Notes: generated from the sequence alone by a model not told the origin. A stretch of 64,000 nucleotides of DNA from Bradyrhizobium elkanii WSM2783 (GCF_000472865.1 NZ_AXAP01000030.1:1-64000); one strand, 5' to 3'. Positions 24,556 to 32,428 are shown, counted from the stretch's first letter. Translations and numbers: made by a program.

Positions 24556-25689
24556 CTATCTGGCGGCGATGTCACCACGCGCCCAATCGGCGCGTGTTTG
24601 GTTTTGGAAGTCCTCAAAACTTCCGCCCGCGATCGCGGCGCGTATGTCCTGCATGAGCTGCTGGTAATAGGCGATGTTGATTTCCGATAGCAGCATAGCA
24701 CCGAGCGTCTCACCCGATTTCACGAGGTGATGCAGATAGGCGCGCGAATAGCTGCGCGCGGAAGACCAAGCGCTCTCTTCGTCCAGCGGACGCGGATCGT
24801 CGGCGTGTCGTGCGTTGCGCAGGTTCACCGGCCCGAACCGGGTGAACGCCACGCCATGACGTCCGTTCCGCGTCGGCATCACGCAGTCGAACATGTCGAT
24901 GCCGCGCGCCACCGCTTCGAGGATGTCCTCGGGCGTGCCGACGCCCATCAGATAGCGCGGACGATCCGCTGACAGCGCCGGCGCAGTCTCCTCGATCATC
25001 GCCAGCATCACGGCCTGCGGCTCGCCGACCGCGAGCCCGCCGATCGCGTAACCGTGAAAGCCGATCTCGACCAGCGCCTCGGCGCTCTGCCGGCGCAGCT
25101 CCGGCACATCACCGCCCTGCACGATGCCGAACAGCATGTAGCCGGCGGGTGCAGTCTCGAACGCGCGCTTGCTGCGCTCGGCCCAGCGCAGCGACAACCG
25201 CATCGCGCGCTCGATATCGTCGCGCTCCGCCGGCAATCGCACACATTCATCCATCTGCATCGCGATGTCAGAGCCGAGCAATCGCTGCACCTCGATCGAG
25301 CGCTCCGGCGACAGCTCGACCTTGGCGCCATCGATATGCGAGCGGAAGGTCACCGCGTTCTCGCTGACCTTGCGCAGCTCCGACAGCGACATCACCTGGA
25401 AGCCGCCGGAGTCCGTCAGCATCGGCCCGTTCCAGCCGGTGAACGTCTGCAGCCCGCCGAGGGCTGCGATGCGCTCGGCACCCGGCCGCAGCATCAAATG
25501 ATAGGTGTTGCCGAGCACGATGTCGGCGCCGGCGTCGCGCACCTCGCGCCAGTGCATGCCCTTCATCGCGCCGGCCGTGCCGACCGGCATGAATGCCGGC
25601 GTGCGCACCACGCCATGCGGCGTGGTCAGCCGGCCAGTACGGGCATTGCCGTCAATTGTGAGCAACTCGAAATGATTGGGAAGGCTCAT
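24556..25689 (-). CDS. tgt: Queuine tRNA-ribosyltransferase, lacking the usual zinc cysteines
   Basis: Tgt replaces G34 of tRNAs for Asp, Asn, His and Tyr with preQ1 during queuosine synthesis. The 377-residue product keeps the active-site Asp in MLTDSGGFQVM (D93), the second catalytic region FDCVMPTRNGRHG, and the TIM-barrel motifs. The segment that normally reads PLD..C-x-C-xx-C..YSRAYLHHL is PLDEESAWSSARSYSRAYLH here: all three cysteines are gone and only the His part remains. The frame is otherwise intact, so this looks like a lineage-specific zinc-site loss. ATG 25689 gives the standard start MSLPNHFELL. Confidence 0.92.
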   Translation of the reverse strand: MSLPNHFELLTIDGNARTGRLTTPHGVVRTPAFMPVGTAGAMKGMHWREVRDAGADIVLGNTYHLMLRPGAERIAALGGLQTFTGWNGPMLTDSGGFQVMSLSELRKVSENAVTFRSHIDGAKVELSPERSIEVQRLLGSDIAMQMDECVRLPAERDDIERAMRLSLRWAERSKRAFETAPAGYMLFGIVQGGDVPELRRQSAEALVEIGFHGYAIGGLAVGEPQAVMLAMIEETAPALSADRPRYLMGVGTPEDILEAVARGIDMFDCVMPTRNGRHGVAFTRFGPVNLRNARHADDPRPLDEESAWSSARSYSRAYLHHLVKSGETLGAMLLSEINIAYYQQLMQDIRAAIAGGSFEDFQNQTRADWARGDIAAR

Positions 25690-25758
25690 GCGGCCGCTTA
25701 TGGCGCGCCAGCGTGGCTCGTTCAACCGCGCCGACGTCGTTTTTCTGCCGCAAAGCCG

Positions 25759-25787
25759 TTGACGGCGCAAAAACTCTCCCGCATAAG
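25759..25787 (+). promoter_or_regulatory. Promoter of the asd leader transcript
   Basis: TTGACG (25759-25764), 17 bases, then CATAAG (25782-25787). A start point about 7 bases further on would be 25794-25796, only two to four bases before the leader-peptide ATG at 25798, so the leader would be translated from an almost leaderless RNA. Confidence 0.6.
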
Positions 25788-25797
25788 TTCCAACACC

Positions 25798-25869
25798 ATG
25801 ATGACCGCGACCAAACGCACCACCACGACCAAACAGCTCTCCGGGGCCTTGGGAGGCGTGCGCGTGTAG
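25798..25869 (+). CDS. Threonine-rich leader peptide of asd
   Basis: This is a 23-residue frame, MMTATKRTTTTKQLSGALGG followed by VRV and TAG. Six of the 23 residues are Thr, four of them consecutive (codons 25819-25830), and two are Lys. It has no ribosome-binding site, consistent with the near-leaderless transcript predicted by the promoter. A terminator and an alternative pairing follow, and then asd, an enzyme of the threonine/lysine/methionine pathway. This is the layout of a thrL-type attenuation leader; the call is an inference from that layout. Confidence 0.7.
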   Translation: MMTATKRTTTTKQLSGALGGVRV

Positions 25870-25930
25870 TCGGACCGACCGCATCATCTCAAACCGAAGC
25901 CCCGCCTGATGAAGGTCCGGGGCTTTTTTT
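25841..25930 (+). promoter_or_regulatory. Attenuator: terminator and competing antiterminator ahead of asd
   Basis: Terminator: AAGCCCCG (25897-25904) pairs with CGGGGCTT (25918-25925), ending in a run of seven T. Antiterminator: CGGGGCCTT (25842-25850), inside the end of the leader frame, can pair with the same AAGCCCCG with one bulged C. A ribosome held at the Thr run would leave 25842-25850 free and favour read-through. One that reaches the stop at 25869 would cover it and let the terminator form. Confidence 0.7.
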
Positions 25931-25956
25931 ATTGCCCAAATCTGATGGAGACTTCC

Positions 25957-26982
25957 GTGAAGAACGATCCCGTAGTTGCGATTGCCGGCGTGACCGGCGC
26001 CGTCGGTGCCGAGTTCATCGCCACCATGGACCGGCGCGGCTTCCCCGTGCGCAAGCTGAAGCCGCTGGCGAGCAGCCGTTCGGCGGGCAAGGCCATCGAC
26101 TTCCGCGGCCAAAAGGTCGTCATCGAGGAGCTCAACGAGCGCTCCTTCGAGGGCGTCGACATCGCCCTGTTCTCGGCCGGCAGCGGCGTCTCGAAGAAGT
26201 TCGCACCGCTTGCGGTGAAGGCCGGCGCCGTTGTCGTCGACAACTCCTCAGCCTTCCGCATGGACCCGAACGTGCCGCTGGTGATCCCGGAGATCAACGC
26301 GTCCCGCATCCGCTAGCACAAGGGCATCATCGCCGTCCCGAACTGCGCGGCGATCACCGCGCTCGTGCCGCTGTGGCCGATCCATCAGAAGAACCGGATC
26401 AAGCGCGTGATCATCTCGACCTATCAAGCCGCGAGCGGCGCCGGCGCCGCAGCCATGGAGGAGCTGGTGGAATCGACCCGCGCCAATCTGAACGGTCAGG
26501 TCTATACGCCGAAGGTGATGCCGCATCCTTACGCATTCAACCTGTTCAACCACAACACCGCCGTCGATCCCGAAACCGGCTACAACGACGAGGAAACCAA
26601 GGTCATCAAGGAGACCCGCAAGATCTTCGAGGACGACCGCATCGCAGTCGGCGTCACCTGCGTCCGCGTCCCTGTGCTGCGCGCGCATTGCGAGGCCATC
26701 ACCTTCGAATGCGAGAAGCCGATCAGCGAGGACCAGGTGCGCGCGCTGCTTGCCGCCGCGCCCGGCGTGCGGATCGTGGACGATCGCGCCGCAAATTACT
26801 TCCCGATGCCGATCGATGCCTCCGGCCAGGACGACGTGCTGGTTGGCCGCATCCGCAAGGATCTGAGCGACCCGAGCGGCCATTCGATCTCGATCTTCGT
26901 GGCGGCCGACCAGCTCCTGAAGGGCGCAGCGCTGAACGCGGTCCAGATCGCGGAGCTGTTGCCCGAGCGCGTGATGGCATGA
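25957..26982 (+). pseudogene. asd: Aspartate-semialdehyde dehydrogenase, interrupted by an in-frame amber codon
   Basis: Asd reduces aspartyl phosphate to aspartate semialdehyde for Lys, Thr, Met and diaminopimelate. Residues 1-119 (VAIAGVTGAVG nucleotide loop to PEINASRIR) and the rest (HKGIIAVPNC with the active-site Cys, then STYQAASGAGAAAMEEL, ending LNAVQIAELLPERVMA) lie in one frame. A TAG at 26314-26316 stands where GAG (Glu) would fit. Full length would be 341 residues, normal for the family. GTG 25957, after GGAG, is preferred; ATG 25945 is also possible. It could be a dead paralogue, a suppressed stop or a sequencing error. The intact attenuator upstream argues against long decay. 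Confidence 0.85.
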
Positions 26983-27082
26983 GGCCGGTGCCGCCGGCAG
27001 ATTGGCGATGACGGCTGCACGGAGGCGCGATATAGAGCTGAGGTACAGTAGCGCCGAGAGGACGGAACCACTGACGAGGTTA

Positions 27083-27796
27083 ATGGCACGGGCGGCACGG
27101 CAGAGCGCTGCGAAATCCCGCGGCGGCCGCCCGACAAAAAGCGCCGCCATCCAGCGCGACCTGCGGCTGATCGAGGTTGCTACCCGGCTTTTTCTGGAGC
27201 GCGGCTTCGAGGCGACGTCGATCGACGCCGTCGCTGAAACGGCGCGGGTCAGCAAGCCCACCGTCTACGCCCGCTATCGCGACAAGCGCAGCCTGTTCGA
27301 GGCCGTGCTGCGGCGCGAGATTGCGCGCTGGCTCTCTCCGCTCTCGACAGCGGCGGAAATGCAGTGCAGCGATGTTTCCGGCGTTTCCGTCGAGCAAGTT
27401 CTCCTCGACCTCGCGCGGCAGATGCTCGATTTGATCAGTGGGCCCGAGCCGGGGGCTCTGAGCCGCATCGTGGCGGCGCAGGCAACCAATTTCCCCGAGC
27501 TCGCAAGGCTCGCGGAGGAAGAAGGCTACCTGAAAGCCGTTTCGACGATGACCCGTCTGTTTGATCGCCTGGTCGCCGAGCGAGCGGTCCAGATCGAGGA
27601 CACGACGACCGCCGCCGAGGTCTATATCAACATCACCGTCGGCCACACCTTCCGGCAGGCGACCAACGGCATTCCGATTGACCGGAAGGCTGAGGAAAAA
27701 CGCTTGCGGGCGTCCTTGCGGCTTTTGATGACCGGCATCGGCGGATCTGGCGGTCGGCCGCAGAAATCCGGCGCACGGACCCGCCCGTCCCGCTGA
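27083..27796 (+). CDS. TetR-family transcriptional regulator
   Basis: The 237-residue protein has a TetR N-terminal helix-turn-helix (about residues 30-75: LIEVATRLFLERGFEATSID, AETARVSKPTVYARYRDKRS) and a C-terminal ligand-binding domain of the AcrR/TetR_C type. A long basic N-terminal arm precedes it. ATG 27083 has GAGG upstream; the open frame to 27002 lacks a better start. Such regulators often control an adjacent efflux operon. A palindromic promoter 80 bases after its stop fits as its target, but no pump gene follows. Confidence 0.85.
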   Translation: MARAARQSAAKSRGGRPTKSAAIQRDLRLIEVATRLFLERGFEATSIDAVAETARVSKPTVYARYRDKRSLFEAVLRREIARWLSPLSTAAEMQCSDVSGVSVEQVLLDLARQMLDLISGPEPGALSRIVAAQATNFPELARLAEEEGYLKAVSTMTRLFDRLVAERAVQIEDTTTAAEVYINITVGHTFRQATNGIPIDRKAEEKRLRASLRLLMTGIGGSGGRPQKSGARTRPSR

Positions 27797-27867
27797 CATC
27801 TCGATAAGCCATGCCCGGCGCTGCGGGCTGCCCCGCGATTTGGGCGGCTATCGGCGTCGGAGCACTG

Positions 27868-27899
27868 TTGACGACAACTAAACGATACAGTACAGTTTA
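27868..27899 (+). promoter_or_regulatory. Promoter overlapped by a TetR-type palindrome
   Basis: TTGACG (27868-27873), 17 bases, TACAGT (27891-27896). The palindrome TAAACGATAC-A-GTACAGTTTA (27879-27899) covers the spacer and the -10 hexamer and has the AAAC-nn-TAC / GTA-nn-GTTT form of operators for TetR regulators of efflux systems. The TetR gene just upstream is the natural candidate. Confidence 0.55.
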
Positions 27900-27902
27900 A
27901 TT

Positions 27903-28050
27903 AAGTGAGCCGGCGATGTCAGCCGCACCTGATGTCACCCAGTGCTCACGCCGTCGCAGACTTCGATCGGCGCAACCTGTGTCTTCCTGGCCCCCAAGCC
28001 TGGCTTGCGCTGTTCGGACGGCCGACCCGGACACGGGTCGGCCGTGTCCT
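27903..28050 (+). ncRNA. Possible TetR-controlled small RNA
   Basis: From the predicted start point no convincing coding frame follows. At 28018-28045 ACGGCCGACCC and GGGTCGGCCGT form a perfect 11-bp hairpin with a 6-base loop, followed by GTCCTTTC. This would end a transcript of about 150 bases. The T-run is poor, so termination and hence the RNA itself are speculative; the region may instead be the remnant of a lost efflux operon. Confidence 0.3.
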
Positions 28051-28105
28051 TTCGGCGCACGAATGCGACGCGCGATAGTCGTCCGGACCAGCAAGGATCC
28101 TCTCA

Positions 28106-28384
28106 TTGGCCCCCGCCTTGTTGCAAAGAAGCGTCCAGCTCATGGCCGTCGGTCTTGCGATCACGGCGCTGTCATGCGCGGCGCGAGCTGATGCAGAAGA
28201 TCGGGGAACGCCGGAACAGCGCGAGGCCTGCACGCCCGATGTCTTTCGATTCTGCTCCGGTTCCATCCCGAACACCGAAGAGATTGTTTCGTGCCTTCAC
28301 GCAAATAAGCGGCGGTTGAGCGAAAAATGCCGCGATGTGATCTCGGTTCGGAACTCAAAAATGCCGGATCGAAGTCCCAAATGA
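28106..28384 (+). CDS. Small secreted cysteine-containing protein
   Basis: The precursor (92 residues from TTG 28106 with AAGGA upstream; ATG 28142 is the alternative) has a signal peptide ending CAARAD and a short mature domain. The pattern ACTPDVFRFCSGSIPN...IVSCLHANKRRLSEKC has four cysteines, probably two disulfides. I associate this CxxDxxRFC...CL pattern with a family of small periplasmic proteins in Bradyrhizobium of unknown role. Confidence 0.68.
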   Translation: MAPALLQRSVQLMAVGLAITALSCAARADAEDRGTPEQREACTPDVFRFCSGSIPNTEEIVSCLHANKRRLSEKCRDVISVRNSKMPDRSPK

Positions 28385-28435
28385 TGGGAGACGCATGGCT
28401 GCGAAACAGATGCTTCGCGCCACGGAGGAGGATCG

Positions 28436-29059
28436 ATGGTGAATCCGCGCACGCTCGCCACGGGCACAGAGTCCAGAACGACACGGCACCTGCTCGTGAT
28501 CGGTCTGCTGACGCTGCTCGCATCCGCGCCCTCCTTCACTGTCGCCGCACCTTCTGCTCCTGAGGCTTCCTCCGGCCAGGAGCAGGCAACGGAGTCTGAC
28601 GACAAGGCGGTCGCCCATCAAATTGAGCTGTTCCGGACCGCCCAGGTGTCGCTCAGCCGGGCCATCGAGATCGTCGAGCGGGCGCACGCCGGCGCGAGGA
28701 CCTCCGATGTCAGCTTCGATGGGGGGTCAGGTGCGCCGGTGTACCGGGTCAGGACGTTTCATGACGGCCAGCTCTGGGAACATGCCATCGATGCTGCCAC
28801 CGGCGAGATCTCGACGGATCGGCTGGTGTCGTCCCTGAAAGAACTCAATGCGGAGGACCGCACCAACATCGCTTCGCTGTCGGGTGTTGACCAGCAGTTG
28901 TCGGATGCGGTGCGCGTGGCGGAACGGGCCGCCTCGGGCAAGGCGATCAGCGGAGGCCTGACACGCGAACGCGGCAAGCTGAGCTTCGTGGTCATCATCG
29001 TCAGCGGACTGGATCTGAAGCAGGTGATCCTCGAACCGCCCCGCCGCAAGAGCCGTTGA
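28436..29059 (+). CDS. Exported PepSY-domain protein
   Basis: ATG 28436 follows a strong GGAGGA. The 207-residue precursor has a signal peptide (about 1-37, ending FTVAAP). A region QVSLSRAIEIVERAHAGA then APVYRVRTFHDGQLWEHAID and AATGEI is typical of PepSY domains. A second, weaker copy may lie at 150-200 (SDAVRVAERAASGKAISGGL, then KLSFVVIIV). PepSY proteins are thought to inhibit or modulate periplasmic peptidases. Confidence 0.75.
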   Translation: MVNPRTLATGTESRTTRHLLVIGLLTLLASAPSFTVAAPSAPEASSGQEQATESDDKAVAHQIELFRTAQVSLSRAIEIVERAHAGARTSDVSFDGGSGAPVYRVRTFHDGQLWEHAIDAATGEISTDRLVSSLKELNAEDRTNIASLSGVDQQLSDAVRVAERAASGKAISGGLTRERGKLSFVVIIVSGLDLKQVILEPPRRKSR

Positions 29060-29063
29060 CGCT

Positions 29064-29216
29064 CATTCCCTTCTCCCCTTGCGGGAGAAGGTGGCGCGAA
29101 GCGCCGGATGAGGGGTTGTCTCCACGGGCGACCGTGCCCGCGGAGGCAACCCCTCACCCGAATGAGTCAAATAGCAGCAGCGGAGCAGCCCTCTCCCACA
29201 AGGGGCGAGGGCACAT
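29064..29216. repeat. Dispersed intergenic repeat (CTTCTCCCC...GGGAGAAGG type)
   Basis: CCTTCTCCCCTTGCGGGAGAAGG is a hairpin, followed by GTGGCGCGAAGCGCC, a hairpin-forming GGTTGTCTCC...GGAGGCAACCCCTCACCC and CCTCTCCCACAAGGGGCGAGGG. The same kind of composite is at 50228-50358. Confidence 0.7.
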
Positions 29217-29243
29217 CAACTGGCAGCGCGAGCGCGTAGCACC

Positions 29244-30335
29244 CTACAGAAACTCGCGTCCCTCGTGCGCGCGAAACAGCAGACACGCATCGCCATACGA
29301 ATAGAAGCGATAGCCCGCAGCGATGGCATGCGCATAGGCCTGCTTCATCGTCTCGAGGCCGGAGAAGGCCGACACCAGCATGAACAGGGTCGAGCGCGGC
29401 AGATGGAAATTGGTCAGCAGGATATCGACTGCGCGAAAGCGGTGGCCGGGCGTGATGAAGATCGCGGTGTCGCCGGTGAATGGCTGGATCGTGCCATCCT
29501 CCCTCGCCGCGCTTTCGAGCAGCCGCAGCGAGGTGGTGCCCACTGCGACGATGCGCCCGCCTTTGGCGCGCGCCGCGTTCAGCGCGGCGGCGGTCTCTGC
29601 GGAGACGCAGCCCCATTCGGAATGCATCCTGTGCTCGGAGGTGTCGTCCACCTTCACCGGCAGGAATGTCCCTGCCCCGACATGCAGGGTCAGTCTGACA
29701 ATATCGACGCCGTGGCCACGTAGTGCAGCTTCCAGCGCCGGCGTGAAATGCAGGCCCGCGGTCGGGGCTGCGACGGCGCCCTCATTGGCCGCGAACATGG
29801 TCTGGTAGTCGGCGGCGTCCTGATCGTCTGGCGTGCGCTTCGAGGCGATGTAAGGCGGGAGCGGCGGGCTACCGAGATCGGCGATGGCCTGGTCGAGCGC
29901 GGGCCCGTGGAAGGAGAATGACAGCGTCACCTCGCCTTCCTGCCCCTTGGCTTCGACCTGCGCATCGAGATGTCCAAGCAGGCAGACCTTGCCCTCATTG
30001 CCGAAGCGGACAGTGTCGCCTTCCGCCAATTTCTTCGCCGGCTTCACCAGCGCCTGCCAGCGCGAACCGTCGAGCCGCTTGATCAGCGTCGCCTCGATCT
30101 TCGGTTCGGTCTCGCGGCCGATGCGGCGGCCCTTCAATTGCGCCGCGATCACCTTGGTGTCGTTGACCACGAGCTGGTCGCCCGGCTCGAGCCATTGCGG
30201 CAGTTCGGCCACGGTGCGGTCGCGCAGCACGCCGTCCCCCTGCACCACCAGCATCCGCGCGGCGTCGCGCGGACTCGCGGGCCGCAGCGCGATCCGTTCA
30301 GGCGGGAGGTCGAAGTCAAAGAGGTCGGTGCGCAT
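29244..30335 (-). CDS. queA: tRNA preQ1(34) S-adenosylmethionine ribosyltransferase-isomerase
   Basis: QueA transfers and isomerises the ribosyl part of SAM onto preQ1 in tRNA, making epoxyqueuosine, the step after Tgt. The 363-residue product has the family start FDLPPERIALRPASPRDAAR, the LVVNDTKVIAAQLKGRR strand, the central YQTMFAANEGAVAAPTAGLH motif and the end RSTLFMLVSAFSGLETMKQA. It lies about 4.7 kb from tgt on the same strand, not in one operon. Confidence 0.94.
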   Translation of the reverse strand: MRTDLFDFDLPPERIALRPASPRDAARMLVVQGDGVLRDRTVAELPQWLEPGDQLVVNDTKVIAAQLKGRRIGRETEPKIEATLIKRLDGSRWQALVKPAKKLAEGDTVRFGNEGKVCLLGHLDAQVEAKGQEGEVTLSFSFHGPALDQAIADLGSPPLPPYIASKRTPDDQDAADYQTMFAANEGAVAAPTAGLHFTPALEAALRGHGVDIVRLTLHVGAGTFLPVKVDDTSEHRMHSEWGCVSAETAAALNAARAKGGRIVAVGTTSLRLLESAAREDGTIQPFTGDTAIFITPGHRFRAVDILLTNFHLPRSTLFMLVSAFSGLETMKQAYAHAIAAGYRFYSYGDACLLFRAHEGREFL

Positions 30336-30344
30336 CTTCTAGCC

Positions 30345-30432
30345 GTCATTGCCGGGCTTGACCCGGCAATCCATCTCCTAGGAAAGACTCTTCTGAAGAG
30401 CGATGGATACCCGGGTCAAGCCCGGGTATGAC
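30345..30432. repeat. Short intergenic repeat between queA and ppiB
   Basis: CATTGCCGGGCTTGACCCGG and GACCCGGCAAT are followed by an inverted counterpart, ATACCCGGGTCAAGCCCGGG. This CGGGCTTGACCCG type is a common intergenic palindrome in Bradyrhizobium. It may form a hairpin between the two genes on the transcript. Confidence 0.65.
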
Positions 30433-30441
30433 GATTGAGTG

Positions 30442-30909
30442 TCAGGCTGTCGCGTCGGCAGCCATCCTTGCCTTGACGATCTTGTCCGGGTTCTGCACCG
30501 GCTCGCCGCGCTTGATCTTGTCGACGTTCTCCATGCCCTCGGTGACCTTGCCCCAGACCGTGTACTGGCCGTTGAGGAAGGCGGCGTCGTCGAAGCAGAT
30601 GAAGAACTGGCTGTCGCCGGAATCCGGGTTGGCGGCGCGCGCCATCGAGGCGGTGCCGCGGACATGCGGCTCCTTGTTGAACTCTGCCTTCAGCTTCTTT
30701 CCGGAGCCGCCCGTGCCGGTGCCATGGGGGCAACCGGTCTGGGCCATGAAGCCCTCGATCACGCGGTGGAACACGATGCCGTCGTAGAAGCCCTCGCGCA
30801 CCAATTCCTTGATGCGGGCGACGTGGTTCGGCGCGAGATCAGGGCGCATCTCGATGGTGACGGGACCCTGGGTGGTCTCGAGGATCAAAGTATTTTCGGT
30901 GGCAGCCAT
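30442..30909 (-). CDS. ppiB: Cytoplasmic peptidyl-prolyl cis-trans isomerase (cyclophilin)
   Basis: The 155-residue protein has no signal peptide and carries the cyclophilin core. FYDGIVFHRVIEGFMAQTGC has the catalytic Arg and FMAQ motif, and RGTASMARAANPDSGDSQFF, ICFDDAAFLNGQYTVWGKV follow. It catalyses proline isomerisation in the cytoplasm. Its first 25 bases overlap the end of the upstream gene, and a second, exported cyclophilin lies in the same run of minus-strand genes. Confidence 0.92.
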   Translation of the reverse strand: MAATENTLILETTQGPVTIEMRPDLAPNHVARIKELVREGFYDGIVFHRVIEGFMAQTGCPHGTGTGGSGKKLKAEFNKEPHVRGTASMARAANPDSGDSQFFICFDDAAFLNGQYTVWGKVTEGMENVDKIKRGEPVQNPDKIVKARMAADATA

Positions 30910-31319
30910 GCTCGCCTCTCTTTAGCTTCGGGTTGACGTTTGCGGGTTCGGAAAGGGATCGCCATCGGCCGGCCGGCAACCGCTCCGCCCAGTGCATCGG
31001 TAAATGGCAACGGCGTGCAGCGTTCCAAGGCCTGCATCACGGCGATGCGGTATTGCAACCGGTCATTCTCGCTGGCCTCTGCCGTCTCATAGGTGATCCT
31101 GGGACGGCCGAGGATTGCGCCCTGGCGGTTGAAGCTGACGATCACGGTGATGTCGATCGGGTTGGCTTGCGACAGCGGCGGTGGCCTGAAGCAACTGTGC
31201 AGCTTTATGAAAAGATCCTTGAGCGTATCAAGCTTTTCGGGCGCCGGCTGCGCCCGCGCCGCGCAGGCAAGCAGCATCAGCGGCGCTGCAAACCAGAGAA
31301 ATGGTTTGCTGCGCAGCAT
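30885..31319 (-). CDS. Exported protein with TonB-C-like domain
   Basis: The 144-residue precursor has a signal peptide (about 1-23, ending CAARAQ) and then a single domain with one disulfide-capable Cys pair (LHSCFRPPP and ALERCTPLPF). The order IDITVIVSFNRQGAILGRPR then RIAVMQALERCTPLPF has the layout of TonB/TolA C-terminal domains. It lies between two cyclophilin genes and overlaps ppiB by 25 bases. The periplasmic partner is unknown. Confidence 0.7.
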   Translation of the reverse strand: MLRSKPFLWFAAPLMLLACAARAQPAPEKLDTLKDLFIKLHSCFRPPPLSQANPIDITVIVSFNRQGAILGRPRITYETAEASENDRLQYRIAVMQALERCTPLPFTDALGGAVAGRPMAIPFRTRKRQPEAKERRAWLPPKIL

Positions 31320-31328
31320 CGCCTGAAC

Positions 31329-31892
31329 TCACTTGATGTCGGATGCGACTTGCACCTTCACCATCTTGTCGGGATCGGTCACCGCGCCGCTCGGGGAGCC
31401 TGCGGGAGCCTTCTTCAACTTGTCGACCACGTCCATGCCGGACACCACTTCGCCGATTACGGTGTATTGGTTGTTCAGGCTCGGGCCATCCGCGAACATG
31501 ATGAAGAACTGCGAGTTGGCGCTGTCGACGCTGTCGCCGCGCCGAGCCATGCCGACGATGCCGCGCTTGAAGGGCACATTCGAGAATTCCTGCTTCAGGT
31601 TCGGGTATTTCGAGCCGCCGGTGCCGTCGAATTTCTGGCCGTCGCCGGTCTGCGCCATGAAGCCGTCGATCACGCGGTGGAACGGCACGTTGTTGTAATA
31701 GCCCTCGCGCGCGAGCTGCTTGATGCGCTCGGCATGCTGCGGCGCGATGTCCGTCCTGAGCTTGACGACAATGCGGCCCTTGTTGGTGTCGATCACGATC
31801 GCATTGGCCTTGTCCAGATTGGCCGGCAAGGGCTGCGCGACCGCGGGAGCCACACAGAGGAGCGCGGCGAGAACGGCGAGGATTCGGATCAT
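31329..31892 (-). CDS. Exported peptidyl-prolyl cis-trans isomerase (cyclophilin)
   Basis: The 187-residue precursor has a signal peptide ending AVAQPLP and a cyclophilin domain with NNVPFHRVIDGFMAQTGDG, KRGIVGMARRGDSVDSANSQ and FIMFADGPSLNNQYTVIGEV. It is the periplasmic counterpart of the ppiB gene nearby and corresponds to PpiA in role. The gap of nine bases to the next gene suggests one operon. Confidence 0.9.
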   Translation of the reverse strand: MIRILAVLAALLCVAPAVAQPLPANLDKANAIVIDTNKGRIVVKLRTDIAPQHAERIKQLAREGYYNNVPFHRVIDGFMAQTGDGQKFDGTGGSKYPNLKQEFSNVPFKRGIVGMARRGDSVDSANSQFFIMFADGPSLNNQYTVIGEVVSGMDVVDKLKKAPAGSPSGAVTDPDKMVKVQVASDIK

Positions 31893-31930
31893 GAAAACTC
31901 CGGAACGGATGTCTGAGAAGAGCGCGAGAG

Positions 31931-32428
31931 CTAGCTGGCGAATTTGGCCTTGAGGCGGGCGGCAACGGCTTTGGGCACGAAGTTGGAGACATCGCCGCCC
32001 ATGCCGGCGATCTGGCGCACCAGGGTCGCCGTAATCGGCCGGACGGTCGGCGAGGCCGGCAGGAAAACGGTATGCACCTCGGGCGCCATGGCTTCGTTCA
32101 TGCCGGCCATCTGCATCTCGTAGTCCAGGTCGGTGCCGTCCCGCAGGCCCCGGATCAGAATCGTAGCACCGGCGCGTTGCGCCGCGGTGACGACCAGGTC
32201 ATCGAATGTGATGCAATCGAAGCCGCAGCCGGCTTTGGCGGCGACGGGGCCGAATACCTCCTGCAGCATCACCAGGCGCTCCTCGACCGAAAACAGCGGC
32301 TTCTTCCCCGGATGGACGCCGATGGCGACGATCAGGCGGTCGCAGAGGACGACGGCGTGCTTGACCACGTCGAGATGGCCGTTGGTGACCGGGTCAAACG
32401 AGCCGGGATAAAGCGCGGTGCGAGGCAT
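31931..32428 (-). CDS. coaD: Pantetheine-phosphate adenylyltransferase
   Basis: CoaD makes dephospho-CoA from 4'-phosphopantetheine and ATP, the fourth step of CoA synthesis. The 165-residue product has the nucleotidyltransferase motif ALYPGSFDPVTNGHLDVVKH (TxGH-type at 17-20), IRGLRDGTDLDYEMQMAGMN and the family end SPTVRPITATLVRQIAGMGG. It heads the minus-strand run with the two cyclophilins. Confidence 0.94.
   Translation of the reverse strand: MPRTALYPGSFDPVTNGHLDVVKHAVVLCDRLIVAIGVHPGKKPLFSVEERLVMLQEVFGPVAAKAGCGFDCITFDDLVVTAAQRAGATILIRGLRDGTDLDYEMQMAGMNEAMAPEVHTVFLPASPTVRPITATLVRQIAGMGGDVSNFVPKAVAARLKAKFAS

Noticed and set aside
27916..28191. 91-residue frame after the TetR-type promoter
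   Set aside because: It is Arg/Ser/Pro-rich and overlaps the next real gene, and contains the 11-bp hairpin; it does not look coding.
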